A stretch of DNA of 64,000 nucleotides from Scytalidium lignicola (taxonomy: Eukaryota > Ascomycota > Leotiomycetes), in the NCBI GenBank assembly GCA_002812745.2, contig NCSJ02000157.1:1-64000 (forward strand), read 5' to 3'. The translations under genes were made by a program, and so were the position numbers. This document shows, piece by piece, positions 32,915 to 44,802 of this stretch. How positions within the stretch are numbered: the stretch's first letter is position 1; every line of letters begins with the position of its first letter. The notes under the pieces were generated by a model. It searched no databases. It was not told the DNA's origin and saw nothing but the letters and a program-made list of their open reading frames with translations.

Positions 32915-33895
32915 TGTGTTAGCAACTCCGATTAGGCTAAATTGGAAGGCGATAAACAAATTGCCGCACTCTTGAGGTAAAGACAATTGCAGAGATATTT
33001 AGAAAAGCGAGGGAAGTGGCGAAGTGAGAATCAACCATGGTTAGGCTGTCTGAGGAGGAAGATTGTTTAATAGATGCTCAACTGGAGAATCAGGCTCTGA
33101 CGAGGCGATCGAGGCAACTCGAACATGCAGTATTCATGCCCTGGATATCCCAAGTTACACAAGGAAATTCAGTGGTACACACTCATGATGAAGGTGTGGA
33201 TGGTACAATGATGAGGCTCGAAGAGCGGTCAAAGGTATGAGCATCGCATCCATTGGGGCAGTAGATCCATTATCAACGAATCCAGTTGCTTGAGTCTTCG
33301 TCCTGTCCTACCACATTATGCCTTACTAGGTGTCGCAAGCGCCTCTTACCTTCTTTCCTTGCGCCCAACTTTGCTGGATAGTAGTAATTCACAGTCAGAA
33401 TGAAGCCTTATGAAAATCAGGCATACGCAAAGATGATAGCTTTCAATTCTATATGCCTCGCTAGGTTTCGTATTTCATGACCATATGTGTGAACCTTGAT
33501 CGTATTCCCTGATTCCAAGATATGATAGTTCTGTACTCCATTGCAATGTGCATTTCCAATCCCACGAGACCATACCTGCGGCCCTGACAACCGAGAACAT
33601 GCTAGTAAACATGGCCACTAAGGAAAAAATTATAATACAGTGAAAGGGACCATAAAGTCTCATTAACTTAAAGACTATATATACAGCTTTGAATATAGGA
33701 AGGGTATCTTATACAATGCCAGAAACATCACCGGCTTTTAAACAAGCAAGCTACGGAAACAAAAATCAGACGACTTCTAACATTCGAAAATAAGAGAAAG
33801 GGGGACAGAATATGTAACGCCAAAATAAAAGGAAGTAGCACAGAAGAAGAAAGCTTGATATGTGTAGAAGTATCAAGATGACTATCTTGTTGCAA
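32915..33895. other. Intergenic, one doubtful small ORF
   Basis: A plus-strand ORF at 33037-33240 (67 codons, starting MVRLSEEEDCLIDAQLENQ) is helical in character and lies head to head with the Q-rich gene, but has no homology I recognise and no clear promoter signal. The rest is non-coding as far as I can see. Confidence 0.4.
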
Positions 33896-36800
33896 TCATC
33901 TATCGAAATGGTTATTAATGGCACCCAGAAGCATCTTCCAGATATTGCCGTTGTAAGGCTCTGTATCCACAATGTCTCTATATCCAAGTCAGCAAAAACT
34001 AATATTTCCACCAAAGAGTATCAAGTTTCGAGGGGAAACATACAAATCGAGTCCAAGTCCATCGTCGAGAATTTTCAAACGTTTCAGGCCCTCTGGGTCG
34101 TTCCCGAAGCTGATAAATTGGATGCCAACTTGTCCCTTCTCGAAACCAAGATGTTTTAAGTGATTAACCAGATTACGGATTGGAGTAACTGCATCGTCCG
34201 AACCTTCCCATTTGCCATCGGTAAAGATATATAGACTCATTCGCCTGACATCTTTGAGGCCTTTCCGCGGAGTTTTCCAGGGAGACCTACGGGGCTTCTG
34301 CTCGCGGAGTTTGGACTGATAGCCATCTAAGATATTGCTAAGGGAAAAAGTTATATTGGTGGCTCCAAGCCGGGACGCCGACGTTAAGGCATTCACTAGT
34401 GGCGTAGTGTCTTTAGCTCTTATAGGCACTCCATCAGAAACAGTGAAGTAGAGTTCCAGCCCGTCGGGATCGGCATCTTTAATCATCCAAGCCAACACTC
34501 CGAGCAAAGCGATGACATCATGCCAATGAGGCTCCATGGAAGCCGAATTATCGATGAGAAACACCTAGGTGGTATATCAGTATAGCAAATAGATTATAGG
34601 CATGGGATAGATGCAGTGGTGCCCACATGATCGCGTTTATTCAAGTGCCGCAGGAGCCAATGGTAAGGAAGGGCCCTCTCAGTCACTAGCTTCATCTTCT
34701 TCGACTTCTTGTACTCGAGCGCGGCAGCAAGGGAAAGTTCTGGCTTAGGACTGTCCGGTTTGGGCGTCGGGGTGGAAGGGCCGTCCATTTGACCCATCTG
34801 AAGAAATGAGGGTGTATTGGAGAGTTTGTTAGTTTCAGTTTTACCCTTCCCTTTAAATGACTGCTGTCTATCGACACGCTCGTCTGCGGCTGGTAGTGGG
34901 CTGATAAATCCATTAGTAGCTTCCATAGGAAGAGTTGGAGCCTGAAAATTTCCACGGGTGCTTATAGACCTCGTCGGTTGAAACTGCCCATCATCTTCTT
35001 CTTCGCTCTCATCCATGCCAAGGCTGTTTGACTCAGGATAATGGTCTCCGTCGTCCATATTTGTATCTTCAGGCGATCGATGCGACACGGCTCGGTGCAG
35101 TCTTGAGTTTTGCAACGCTGTTCCAGACAAGGGTCTCGAGGACGATGACCCATTCCAGGTTGCAGGTCGATCCTCTCGACGGACCGGTGCATCCATGGCC
35201 CAAGGTGGGGGCGGAATATTTGTAGGTTTGCGTGGCCCACTATCAGAAACGCTCATACGCGCTACTCTATTGAGCTGCTCATTTGCTTCCATGACGATTC
35301 TCTGTGACTTTTTCAAGAGCTGTTCAGCATTGGGGCGAGGCTGCCATGGCCACAACATCTCGGAGACCATTACGTCAAGAACCTTTCCGGAAATATGGTC
35401 GCAAGTACGTGCAATGCTTTGAACATGCTTATGCGTTTGAAGAACAATGTCCAAGACATCGTCTCCATCATGGAAACAATCTCCGCCATTGAAGGGTGGC
35501 ATGATCTGTTCAGTCACTCTCTTTCGTTTCTGTCTATATTCTTCAATACCTTTTGATCCAAGGACAACCCAGACAGCTGCTTCGCTGAATACACAACCAA
35601 GAGACCATATATCGACNTTTTTGGCTCACTTTGAGGCCATGTCGGTCAATTAGTTGGCTGGATCTGTAGCACTCTGGTGCTCCTATTCAAGTAAACATTA
35701 AGTAACTCAACGGGGCACTCGTCGAAATTTACCGTAAGTACGAGTCCCATGCGCCTCCCTTGTAGTACCATCTCTCTGCGAAGCCAACCTTTTGCTAAAA
35801 TGACTAATACCAAGGTCCGCCAGTTTAATCGGGCACTTATAGATTGACTTTGAACTATCGCTCATAACCAAGAAATTCTGCGGTTTGATATCTTGATGCC
35901 ACCTAAATATGAGGTGAGCACAAAGAAGAACCACGTGTGAAGTAACATACCCTTGGAAAATTCCCGAGTCGTCTACTTCATCTGATTCAACATCATGAAT
36001 GTTGATCAAAGCTGGGATGACCCCAAACAGACTCGACCAAAAATCGACAATATCTTGGCCAGTTGATGGAGGGTCGGTTTCCTTGAAGTACTGCGCCAGA
36101 GAGCCACGGTCGGCAAACTCTAAAATGACATTGAAAGTATCTCCATGTATGTAGCTCCCATAGAACCCTATTATGTTGGTCTTTGGGTTGTTGAATGCTT
36201 TTAGGTGTCTGAAAGCTTCGACTTCTTTGTTATAGTACGTCTCCGCATCTTTCGAGAGGTAGGTCTTGAGGACGAATGTGTGAGCATTTCGCTCTGCTGA
36301 GCTCTGCAAAATGTTATAGTCTGAACTTTTAGACATTTATAGCTGTTTTCTTGCTTTTTTGGGACTCCCGGGTCGACGCAGTTCATCGTACGCTTCATGA
36401 AGAATAATCCGATGAAGAACTGCACTGCCGCCAGTATTGAGCTTCTCCTTGTGTATAATCGGCAGAATCCTATCGGATTCTAGTCGTAGATCTGTCACAT
36501 TATGCAGTATAGGAACACAGAATGTCCACTGCTCTTTGCAGAAGCGAAGGTAAAAATCATCTGCGGATTGTGGAAAGCTTCGTCGACGGTCGTCAGGATC
36601 GAACGGGAGATTCTTGTCGGATAGTCCATCATATGACGTGAAATAATGAATATATCTCCCCTTGCCGATACGAAGGAGAATGCAGATGACTCGCAAATAG
36701 TCACGGATGATGTGGGCAGAATCGACAGGTGGCACCAGACCAGGGAACAGCGCAGCCAAGATCTCATTAAGTTTGCGATAATCATTGCCCGCAAGATATT

Positions 36801-36972
36801 TTTCCACGAATGTTATTGGTACGAATTCTCTTGTCTCGTCAGTCGTAGGGTTACTGTAGCTTGTTGTGAGCTTGCTTCTGACGTGTTCGAGGAAGCCTTG
36901 GATGCGTGGGTCGTGATCGGGTTGGGGTAATGCTTCGTCCCGACCCATGGAAGGCTGCATGAAAGATGCCAT
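33896..36972 (-). CDS. Protein kinase with N-terminal unknown domain and C-terminal VWA-like domain
   Basis: Exons, 5' to 3': 36972-36378, 36296-35951, 35902-35733, 35682-34627, 34564-34044, 33977-33896. The N-terminus (PRIQGFLEHVRSKL to WTFCVPIL) is a fungal domain I cannot name. The kinase part shows FVLKTY (Lys), HQDIKPQNFLV (HQD in place of HRD), LADLGIS (DLG for DFG), APECYR and DIWSLGCVFSE. A Ser/Pro-rich linker follows. The C-terminus starts FLIDNSASM, a MIDAS-type DxSxS motif, and continues MSLYIFTDG and QVGIQFISFG, as in VWA domains. The N at 35617 breaks the frame within the kinase; dropping it makes all later exon phases agree. The first junction is uncertain: the two parts share a frame split by one TAA (36337-36339), explained either by an 81-nt intron (36297-36377) or by a nonsense change. 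Confidence 0.78.
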
Positions 36973-38696
36973 GTGTGGCCCGTCGAGTTCCACTGAGGGG
37001 GCGCGCAATCGAACTGTAGCAACGCAATGGTTGCTTCGACAAGAAGCTTGCGTAACAGGTTGAGAATACCTGGGCCACGAGTTAAGTTGTCCGAGGGGTT
37101 GTGGGAAGCCCTGCGATAGCACCGGCCTTAGGCAACAATTAAATCGTCTTCCCCATACCTCCCCGCACTCCACTTATTAAGGCGTGGTGGGCCTGATCTC
37201 CGCCCCCTGCAAAAGCTTGTCTTCGATTTGTCACCTTTCCCATGGGATGCAGCGAGTTAACCACTCTAAAGAAAATAATCCAGGTGCACATCTCACTATG
37301 TTTATAAATTTTACTATGGTGGATTCTTGGCTTCTCTAGTTGTGCTTTCGAAGTGATTTCATCCTGTGAAGAACGTGCAAAGATACCTTTACCTTCCGGA
37401 TCTGGCGGCTGACCACTGAGAACACCAAATTCAATTAGCCTTTTGCAAGTGTAATCTTAAAGGTATCTGATTTCTATCTATCAGTGCGTATTCTCTTCAA
37501 GTACTTCCACGGTTTAATCGTGAAACTATGTTCTTCGATACCATCACCGCGGTGACGGATGGAGATGGGCCGCTCCACTTGAGATTTATGCGCAGTAGGT
37601 GCAAGGAATCTATCTACCTGGACAAGATCTATACAAGACATGGCTGAGAAAGTTACGGCCTTTGCGAGGCCGCAGTGCTTGCATATTCAGATGACACAAG
37701 AAGAGCGACTTGCTATGTGGTTACTCATATTTTATATTACCTTCCAGATTCAATTATCAGCTAAGACTTTGGGTGTGATGATGTCGCACCGGCATCTCCG
37801 AATTCACTGGTCTGCAAGGGCATGCATGTACTTGAGGCACTTCGAGCTGGACAAGCGTCAATCCTATCCAGGTTGTAGGTGAGCTGACCCACAGGGGTAA
37901 GTTCAGTTGACCCAGAACGCTAACGGTAAAAGGTCGGCTAACCCAAAAAAACTAACCTGACCCATCTACTTTATTATTAACAATTATTATACAAATAATA
38001 AATTGTACTGTATAATATTAAAACCTACCTAATTAATATAATAAAAGTAATCTCTTCATAATAATATCAAGTACATAAAGATATATTTATATTTCCTAAA
38101 ACATTGCTTCGTATGCTTGTAATATCAAACTGTCGGTATACTCTCATAGCGCATGGCACGATGTAATCCATATAATTACAGTATGCTAGTTGTGTTATAT
38201 TGGGAGATTCATTCATGTTGTATTCAAAGGTTGGGAGCGGAGGTATGGCTGGTAGGGTCATACGCCCCCAGCTATCTTATCGGGGCTAGCTTACAACGTG
38301 ACTTTCACGTGACATATTTACTAGCTACCAACACAAACAGCCCGAAACAGTCCCATTTTCTTTAAAAAAAAAAATTCCGGACTGTTTTGGTTTATTCGAC
38401 GTTATAAACACACTGAGCAATTTTAGGAATTATAAAATATATTTATTCAGCCATGTCCAATGGTGCTACTGCACTGCCCAAGGCTCTCTTTATGAGGCTG
38501 ATGGTGGAGGCGAAGCACTTGGCACCTCCTACAGCCTTTCTTCTCTGTTTTCGCAAGGACAGCTGACGGTCTAAGATATATGCCCTTTCTTCTCTTGAAA
38601 TTTATTAGAAGTCGAGTCCAAAACGCAATTAATTCTAGCATTTGATTCTATACTCGGAAGCTCCCGCGAACCTCGTAGGGAGCCAGGATCCGAACA
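36973..38696. other. Intergenic, AT-rich, no gene seen
   Basis: The open frame of the kinase gene continues upstream without conserved sequence to about 37173. Near 37880-37970 several variants of CTGACCCA/CTAACCCA recur, perhaps a degenerate repeat. From about 37980 to 38130 the sequence is very AT-rich. No coding region is supported. Confidence 0.45.
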
Positions 38697-41600
38697 ATGA
38701 GCACAGTGAGCAAGCTGCAAGGCGCGCTCAGCGTTATCTCAAATGAAAACGTGCTGGCTCTTGCGCACCTCAATTTCGACTTTTCGCTCTTCAAAGTGGA
38801 AGCCCCTAAGGAATTCGAGGGCCTTGGAGCCACTCTTTCAACTCAGCGAAAGGCTGAGGCTGAAGGGGGCTCTTGTCACCAAACGGCGAGACGGGTTGGA
38901 GCACTATTCGAGCAAATATTACCAAAAACACCTGAGCTTGTCCGTGCCTATGGTGAGCGTGCGTCTGCCATCTCGAAAATGCCTGAAGTTAATCCTAAGG
39001 GCGGTCGAAGTCATGGGATCTTTGAGCGCCAAGTTGGGGCTGACGGAACTTCTATCTGGGCTGCTGCAACCTCGGGATCCAGTGCAATTGCGGTACATTT
39101 ACTGGCATGCATGCTGGCTCGGATTTGGACAGCTGATAAAGCCACGTCTGTGTGGGTTGAAATCGTTGAACAACGAAAGGCTGCGATACGGCGAACGTGT
39201 GATGGCTCAGAGTCACACCATTGGTCAACATTATTGGCCGCGGAACAGGAAATTTCAAGAAAGGAATTGGCAAACTGGGATGCAAGTGCCCGGGCATGGT
39301 TGAGGCGTGCTGATGAGGCAAAAGCGCATCAACAGACACAGCTTATGCTTATCGTCAAGAACGTCAACCTTCCGGTCAATAACATAGGCGACACATACGA
39401 AAGTGTTATGCACGCATGGGATATTGCAATGGTCACCATGGAGAAACTCCTAAACGGGATGCCGCATCTAGTACACAGCGGGGCCATATTGCTCGGACTT
39501 TCGTCATGGCATATTTATCCAAATCTCAACGTCCTAAGCAGCGGCCAGAAAGAGATTCTACTTAAAGACGAGCTGATACCAGTAGGAGGAATCCTCACTA
39601 TTGGCCTTCAGGACATGACAAGAAAAGGAGATAGCGGTGTCCGCTGGTCGTTGCCTCTGGCCCACCTGCGCTTTTATGGGGAGCCCGTGGTCTCTTCTGG
39701 AAAAATATCGCAAGCTACTGAACGAGTATCAGTAGATGACTTTCTACAAGTTGTGCTGGGATGCGTTCTTGCAAGCTGGGGATTTACGACTCCGGCTACC
39801 GCAAAACCTGCTATCACGTTACTATCAGAGATGTGGAAATTTCTGCAAAGATCTGTGGCCAGGCTCGAAGCAGAAAACCAAGAATCGTTACAAAGATTAG
39901 CTACTATGAGAGACTTCGAAAAATCTACCCCAACGCGGGGAAGAAAGAGAAAACGGCGTGGCGGAAAGCGTGCCGCAACTACAGGGGAGACACCCCGTAA
40001 CCCAGAGGTTGTTTGGCATGGGGAAAGAGTAGAACCGGCGGAGTCAATTGCAAACAACAAGCTATTGAAGGACCTGAAAGACATCATTGAGGGAAATCAA
40101 AGCTGGCCTATCCTCCTAGCCGCCACGGCTGATCTTTTTGTCCAATCAAAAGGCATAAAACGAGATCAGAATGAGATGCTTCAAAAGCTTGGACGACGAA
40201 ATGTTGATTTTCTTGGCAACCCTCCCCCAGGGATGGAACCCCTTTTTGGATTCTGCAAGCAGAATGCTATTTCAAAGCTTTGCAAGGACCAAGAAACCCG
40301 AATTTCAATTCTTCGTCAGCTCAGCAGTAGCCTTGGACTTTCGAGTCATGCCGTCATTAAGTACCGACTAGAAAATCCTGATCGCAATGAAATCAATAGC
40401 GATGGCGCAATACTCGCCGGGCTCGCCACTGCTGTGGCCTCTGCGAGTGGAGAATGCCCTATGGCCCATGAAGATGCATCTGCACACCGACGTTGGTTAG
40501 CGGCTGACAAGTGGAAAATTATTGACGGTTCGGACGTGCTCGACATTCAAAGAATGTGGGAGAATATTGATACAGGTGACGAGCACCTCATAGAAATTAT
40601 GTCCGTCTCTAAGGATGTCAATACACACCATAGCACGGGCTTCACCTGGTTTAGACCACCTGAACAGTTTATGAGCTCTTCCTGCTCACAGCGTGATTAC
40701 AGTTCACCTCTGTACTGCAATATATACGGCGACCCCGACGATGCCGCCCTTTACATAGCATCTTCTGGTGGGGAGCTATCAGAAAGCAAGACAAAGATGG
40801 CAAGCATCAGCTGGAGTCATGCGTCCATATACGCGTTCAAGTCTGACAGTATCAGCGCCTCAAAGCTTGTGGATTATTTTGGCACTCAAGATGGGCTAGG
40901 TACCGACCCATATAGCCAGTCACTAAAGGGTGTATGCATCACTGTTGATCTATATCGTCATATCCGAGGGGCTACAGTTTCATTACAAGTAGTGAACAAA
41001 CCTTTGAGCAAGGCATTGTGGATACCAAAGGAACTGAATGGAGTTGAAAGAAGAGAAGACATCATCATGGCATCCCAATCTGACCACGACGATTCAGCTT
41101 CCGACAACATGAACACTGACAACATGAGCACTGACGGCGACAATAACCTTAACCTGAAAGGGATCAACCAGACGCTTTCAACGGCTCCAATTCAGGATGA
41201 ATTAAAAAATGCCCAGAGGCATAAGGAAGCAGACGAGTCAAAAAACCTTAGAGTGTCTGTTGGTGAGATGGAGCCCAGTGACCCGGAAGACATACATATC
41301 TGGCCGCAATGGCGAGCACCCACAGTGACCCGAGCTGATGCATTTGCATGTATTGCATATTTTGAATCTGGGATGTATAATATTGCTCCCACAGGTTTAC
41401 AACAGGTCATGGCATTATCTTCAGGTGACTCCATTTATGTTACCGCTGCCCTTATTTGCGACCCCAACGAAACGCCGAAAAGAAACGAGATTCGGAGAAT
41501 CATTGGTAACGTTGGCCAACCGGGTATATCGATGCTTGTGCCTCCATCTAATCAGCTAGTACGCAAGATTGATGTTACTCAATACATGATCGTTCGCCAC

Positions 41601-42107
41601 GAGGATTACGATGAGACTATATCCGATGAGTTTTCGAAGACCCAGATGGAGCTGTCATTTTCAGGATATGACCAGACCATCGACATTGGCTCCCATGGTG
41701 CAAAAGATGCCGTGGCCTATTTTCTCGAAGCCCTTATCAGAGTCCACGATGCAGGACGGTGGGTTGCTGACGTCGACGTTCTTTCTGCGCTCGACAGCAA
41801 CCTGTTACATCGGTTCTCTTGTAAGTGCGCTGTAAAAGCCCAAGAAATGTCCAGCAAATTAGAAGATGAGTCTTCTAATGCAAATCACGCCCCTAAGCTT
41901 GTCGCCATTGATAACTGGGAAGAACTTCTTCAACGCCCACTAGAAGCATCCATTGTACGAGCTCATCAGAACTGGCTTGCAAGATTAGCTGCCACTTCAT
42001 TTTGCGTCAATCGCGGATATCCGACGTATGTTTTGCCGGAGAAAGCATGCTGGAGGTGTTTGCGACACCAAGGAGAACTTGGTCAAGACAGTGTACTCAT
42101 TCTGTAA
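38697..42107 (+). CDS. Large intronless fungal protein of unknown function (1136 aa)
   Basis: A single uninterrupted frame of 1136 codons, striking in a window where almost every other gene is split by introns. I recognise no enzymatic domain. Visible features: a helical N-terminal third; a basic cluster TRGRKRKRRGGKRAA (about residues 415-430) that looks like a nuclear localisation signal; an aromatic-rich middle (GFTWFRPPEQF, SPLYCNIYGDPDDAALYIASSGGELSE); an acidic low-complexity linker with repeated DNMNTDNMSTDGDNN; and a C-terminal Cys set (SCKCAVK, SFCVNRG, ACWRCLRHQG) that could bind zinc. Large intronless ORFs of this kind occur in accessory parts of fungal genomes, as I recall, but I cannot assign a family. 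It lies 650 bp from a transposon. Possible roles (nuclear, nucleic-acid or conflict-related) are guesses. Confidence 0.85.
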   Translation: MSTVSKLQGALSVISNENVLALAHLNFDFSLFKVEAPKEFEGLGATLSTQRKAEAEGGSCHQTARRVGALFEQILPKTPELVRAYGERASAISKMPEVNPKGGRSHGIFERQVGADGTSIWAAATSGSSAIAVHLLACMLARIWTADKATSVWVEIVEQRKAAIRRTCDGSESHHWSTLLAAEQEISRKELANWDASARAWLRRADEAKAHQQTQLMLIVKNVNLPVNNIGDTYESVMHAWDIAMVTMEKLLNGMPHLVHSGAILLGLSSWHIYPNLNVLSSGQKEILLKDELIPVGGILTIGLQDMTRKGDSGVRWSLPLAHLRFYGEPVVSSGKISQATERVSVDDFLQVVLGCVLASWGFTTPATAKPAITLLSEMWKFLQRSVARLEAENQESLQRLATMRDFEKSTPTRGRKRKRRGGKRAATTGETPRNPEVVWHGERVEPAESIANNKLLKDLKDIIEGNQSWPILLAATADLFVQSKGIKRDQNEMLQKLGRRNVDFLGNPPPGMEPLFGFCKQNAISKLCKDQETRISILRQLSSSLGLSSHAVIKYRLENPDRNEINSDGAILAGLATAVASASGECPMAHEDASAHRRWLAADKWKIIDGSDVLDIQRMWENIDTGDEHLIEIMSVSKDVNTHHSTGFTWFRPPEQFMSSSCSQRDYSSPLYCNIYGDPDDAALYIASSGGELSESKTKMASISWSHASIYAFKSDSISASKLVDYFGTQDGLGTDPYSQSLKGVCITVDLYRHIRGATVSLQVVNKPLSKALWIPKELNGVERREDIIMASQSDHDDSASDNMNTDNMSTDGDNNLNLKGINQTLSTAPIQDELKNAQRHKEADESKNLRVSVGEMEPSDPEDIHIWPQWRAPTVTRADAFACIAYFESGMYNIAPTGLQQVMALSSGDSIYVTAALICDPNETPKRNEIRRIIGNVGQPGISMLVPPSNQLVRKIDVTQYMIVRHEDYDETISDEFSKTQMELSFSGYDQTIDIGSHGAKDAVAYFLEALIRVHDAGRWVADVDVLSALDSNLLHRFSCKCAVKAQEMSSKLEDESSNANHAPKLVAIDNWEELLQRPLEASIVRAHQNWLARLAATSFCVNRGYPTYVLPEKACWRCLRHQGELGQDSVLIL

Positions 42108-42759
42108 TACAGGATGCTTCAATATTATAAATATTTGAATTATATGTGTTCAATTTTTGAGTGAATTTATTTTTGGAAGGAAAGTTAGTATAATCATGTA
42201 ACAAGCGATTTTAATCAATTTTTCAGAAACCCATACTAGAATATTGCCAGCCTTGATATTGTATTATTTTTTTGTTAAGACAAAGTATAAAGTAATCTAT
42301 GAGATGATTAGTGGGCCTGGTTTGGTTGGGGGGTTAGAGCTTATTTGAGTTTAACGTAGCTTGTTCAGGTATAATTAATGTAACCCCATTTGAGTTTACA
42401 AGTAAGTTAACTGTAACCACTTTGCATAGGGTTCCTTAGTTATTTACTACAAGGCCATGGTTAGGATATGACTGCAGCTAATTAAGCCTGGTAGGAGCTG
42501 GTAGATTCTAAGCTGTATGAGTAGTCGCAAGCATAAATCGACTATCCTTTCTTTCGGGAGACAGATCAGTTTTATCTGACTTTGGCCACTGGAACTACTT
42601 GATATACACTACGTCTGGATACTGGCTGCTTTGTTGTTACCAGCCTGTATATACTTGTATCTTATCACCTTTTACAGCACGCACAAACCTTTCAATTCTT
42701 GTCTATTAAACTATGTGAGTGGACAACATTTAGCTTGCCATAATCCATAGATCTATATA
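42108..42759. other. AT-rich spacer between the large ORF and the transposon
   Basis: No coding region is supported. I looked on the minus strand for the missing downstream exons of the interrupted DUF3632-like gene and found no continuation in frame. Confidence 0.45.
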
Positions 42760-42781
42760 TGTTCTGGCCCATACGCCAACC
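42760..42781 (+). repeat. Left terminal inverted repeat of the GINGER-type element
   Basis: Reads TGTTCTGGCCCATACGCCAA and pairs perfectly with the right end. It is followed by a second half-copy (GGCCCATACACCAACTG), an inverted one (GCGTATGGGCC) and a CGCCAACTG: a compact array of likely transposase-binding sites from 42760 to about 42840. Confidence 0.9.
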
Positions 42782-42902
42782 TGGCTGGCCCATACACCAA
42801 CTGACCGGTTTGCGTATGGGCCGGCCTATTCGCCAACTGCCACTTTTTGCACCACTTTAACAACCACCTGTTAGGCCATTTCAAGTGCCATTCAATTGCT
42901 AA

Positions 42903-44678
42903 TCAATTGCTAGTTAAATCAACACTATTACCAAGGGTATCAGCCCTTGCTCGCTTTCTCCTGGAGCTTTCAGATGGTTCAATTAATGCCTTTTCAGTAC
43001 GAATGGTCAACTTTGACAACATCCCACAATCATGTTCGTCCTTATGACAATGTACAGTACAATCCTTCCGGTTAATAACTCCTGATTGAGTAATAACCTT
43101 ATATCTATGGGAGTGTGGTTCATCCAATATTCGTCCAAATAGCCGTCGATTATCAGTAGCTGTTCTGTCTTCTCTTAGAACCTTAACTGAAACAATATCT
43201 CCAGGCTTAAAGTGCTGAATATTATGATTTTTCGAATACTTTTCTACTATCTTAACCCTTGCTTTTTGCGTTGCTTGCTGAGCTTTCTGGATCACTAGGT
43301 CACCTGACTGAACAGTTGAAGATGTAGCTGTAGTAGTTGTAGCCGTAGAAGTCATAGTGGCTGTAACCATAGAAGCCATAGTAGCTGTAGCTGTAGGGGC
43401 CATAGTAGTTGTAGCAGTAACCATAGAAGATTCAATGCTTGTTTGAATATTGGTTTCAGCATCATACCACTGTTCAGGGGAATTCCTAATTGGTGGAGTG
43501 ATTCGTACATTGATCTCTGAACCACTTTCAAGACTAATTCGCATGGTAACTTGAGAACATGATTGTGATTGAATATCAATATCAACCCGTGAATGGCTTG
43601 CAAGAAGCAATTGTGGATCAATTGGTAGTAATATATCATTCTCATATATTGGAGCTTGAGTAGGATCTTCTTGTTCAATACCAATTGTAAGATCTTTACG
43701 TTTTTGACTGTCCAACCAGTTAACATAAGTGCCACGATCTCTGAATAGCAATTCAACAGGTGTATGTTCAGTTGTTGAGTGTTTTTGAGTGTTAATTGCT
43801 AGAGCAATTTCAACTAATCCATCAACCTATTCAGTAGAGCCATTATCCATTTTCCAAGCTCTAATTTTGGCTTCAACTACCCTATTTGCTTGCTTAACAA
43901 GGCCTTGAGTTTGAGGTGATCTGGGCTTCCCATTGATTATTCGAATGCCATATTTGCGTAGTAATATAAGAAGAGCACCCTTGAACTCCTTGCCATTGTC
44001 ACACTGTAGGATTTTGGGGGGCAAAAATGCCATAATAAATTGAGCAAATGCTTGTGCAATTAGCTCTGATTCCTTGCTCTTAAGTGTATATAGCTGTGAA
44101 TACTTGGTAAAGTGATCTTTGATATGTAATATCCACTTATATTGGCCAGATAGTTCATGCCTTATATCAATCAAATCTACTTGAACACGTTCTCAAGCTT
44201 GTTCAGAAACAATTGGTTCTAAAGGAGCTTTAGTAGCAGTTAGTCGATTGACAGTATAGTTTTTGCATCGATTAATAATGAATTCTACTTCAGAACGGTT
44301 GATTCCATAGTATTTTTGCTCAATAACTGACTATACTTTTGTTCGGCCAGCATGAAGCAATTTGAGGTGTTCCAAAGCTACCAGATCAAACACTTCGCTT
44401 TCCTGAACTACATATCGTGGTTCAGGATGCCTTGCATCAGGTCGTCGATGTAATTTATTATTTATAAGCTCAAATTCAGCAATTGCTCGATGTTTTAGAT
44501 TAATATCACTTTGAATAGGGTCTGGTTTTAAGCTTGGATTGTCGACAAATACATGAATTCGTTGCCAGTGTTGTGGGGTAATTCGTTGGTGATTAATATA
44601 GTCTTCAGCTGTTATAAGCTCTTCAAAAGCAAAGCGTACATCATTCGGGAAAGGGTTAATTGATTCAACAGTAGCCAT
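42903..44678 (-). pseudogene. GINGER-type integrase/transposase, RIP-inactivated
   Basis: A single frame of 592 codons starting MATVESINPF is broken only by three stops: TAG at 44331, TGA at 44193 and TAG at 43827. The N-terminal integrase zinc-binding region is visible (LEHLKLLHAG then INRCKNY), with the last Cys of the HHCC set read as Tyr. The catalytic core shows QVDLID (first Asp), LQCDNGKEF (second Asp) and SPQTQGLVKQANR, where Lys stands in place of the expected Glu. A Thr/Ala/Met-rich linker and a C-terminal segment FKPGDIVSVKV follow. The TAG stops, the Cys-to-Tyr change and the Glu-to-Lys change all fit G-to-A in CpA context on the other strand, so the enzyme is dead by RIP rather than by random decay. 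Confidence 0.85.
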
Positions 44679-44716
44679 ATTGAATAAACAACGAATAAAG
44701 TAGCTAGCAAGTAGTA

Positions 44717-44757
44717 GCAAAGTGGTAGCAAAGTGGTAGCAAAGTGGTAGCAAAGTA
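44717..44757. repeat. 11-bp tandem repeat near the transposon end
   Basis: The unit GTAGCAAAGTG repeats about four times just upstream of the integrase start, inside the transposon. It could be a transposase-binding array or simple slippage. Confidence 0.8.
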
Positions 44758-44802
44758 AGAAGAGTAGCAAAGAAAGATTCATATTACAGCTACTACACCG
44801 CC

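Noticed and set aside
37640..37882. 80-codon plus-strand ORF
   Set aside because: No homology, weak composition and no splice or promoter evidence.
42903..44678. Interpretation as a Gypsy-type retrotransposon remnant
   Set aside because: There is integrase but no reverse transcriptase, RNase H, gag or long terminal repeats, and terminal inverted repeats bound the unit.
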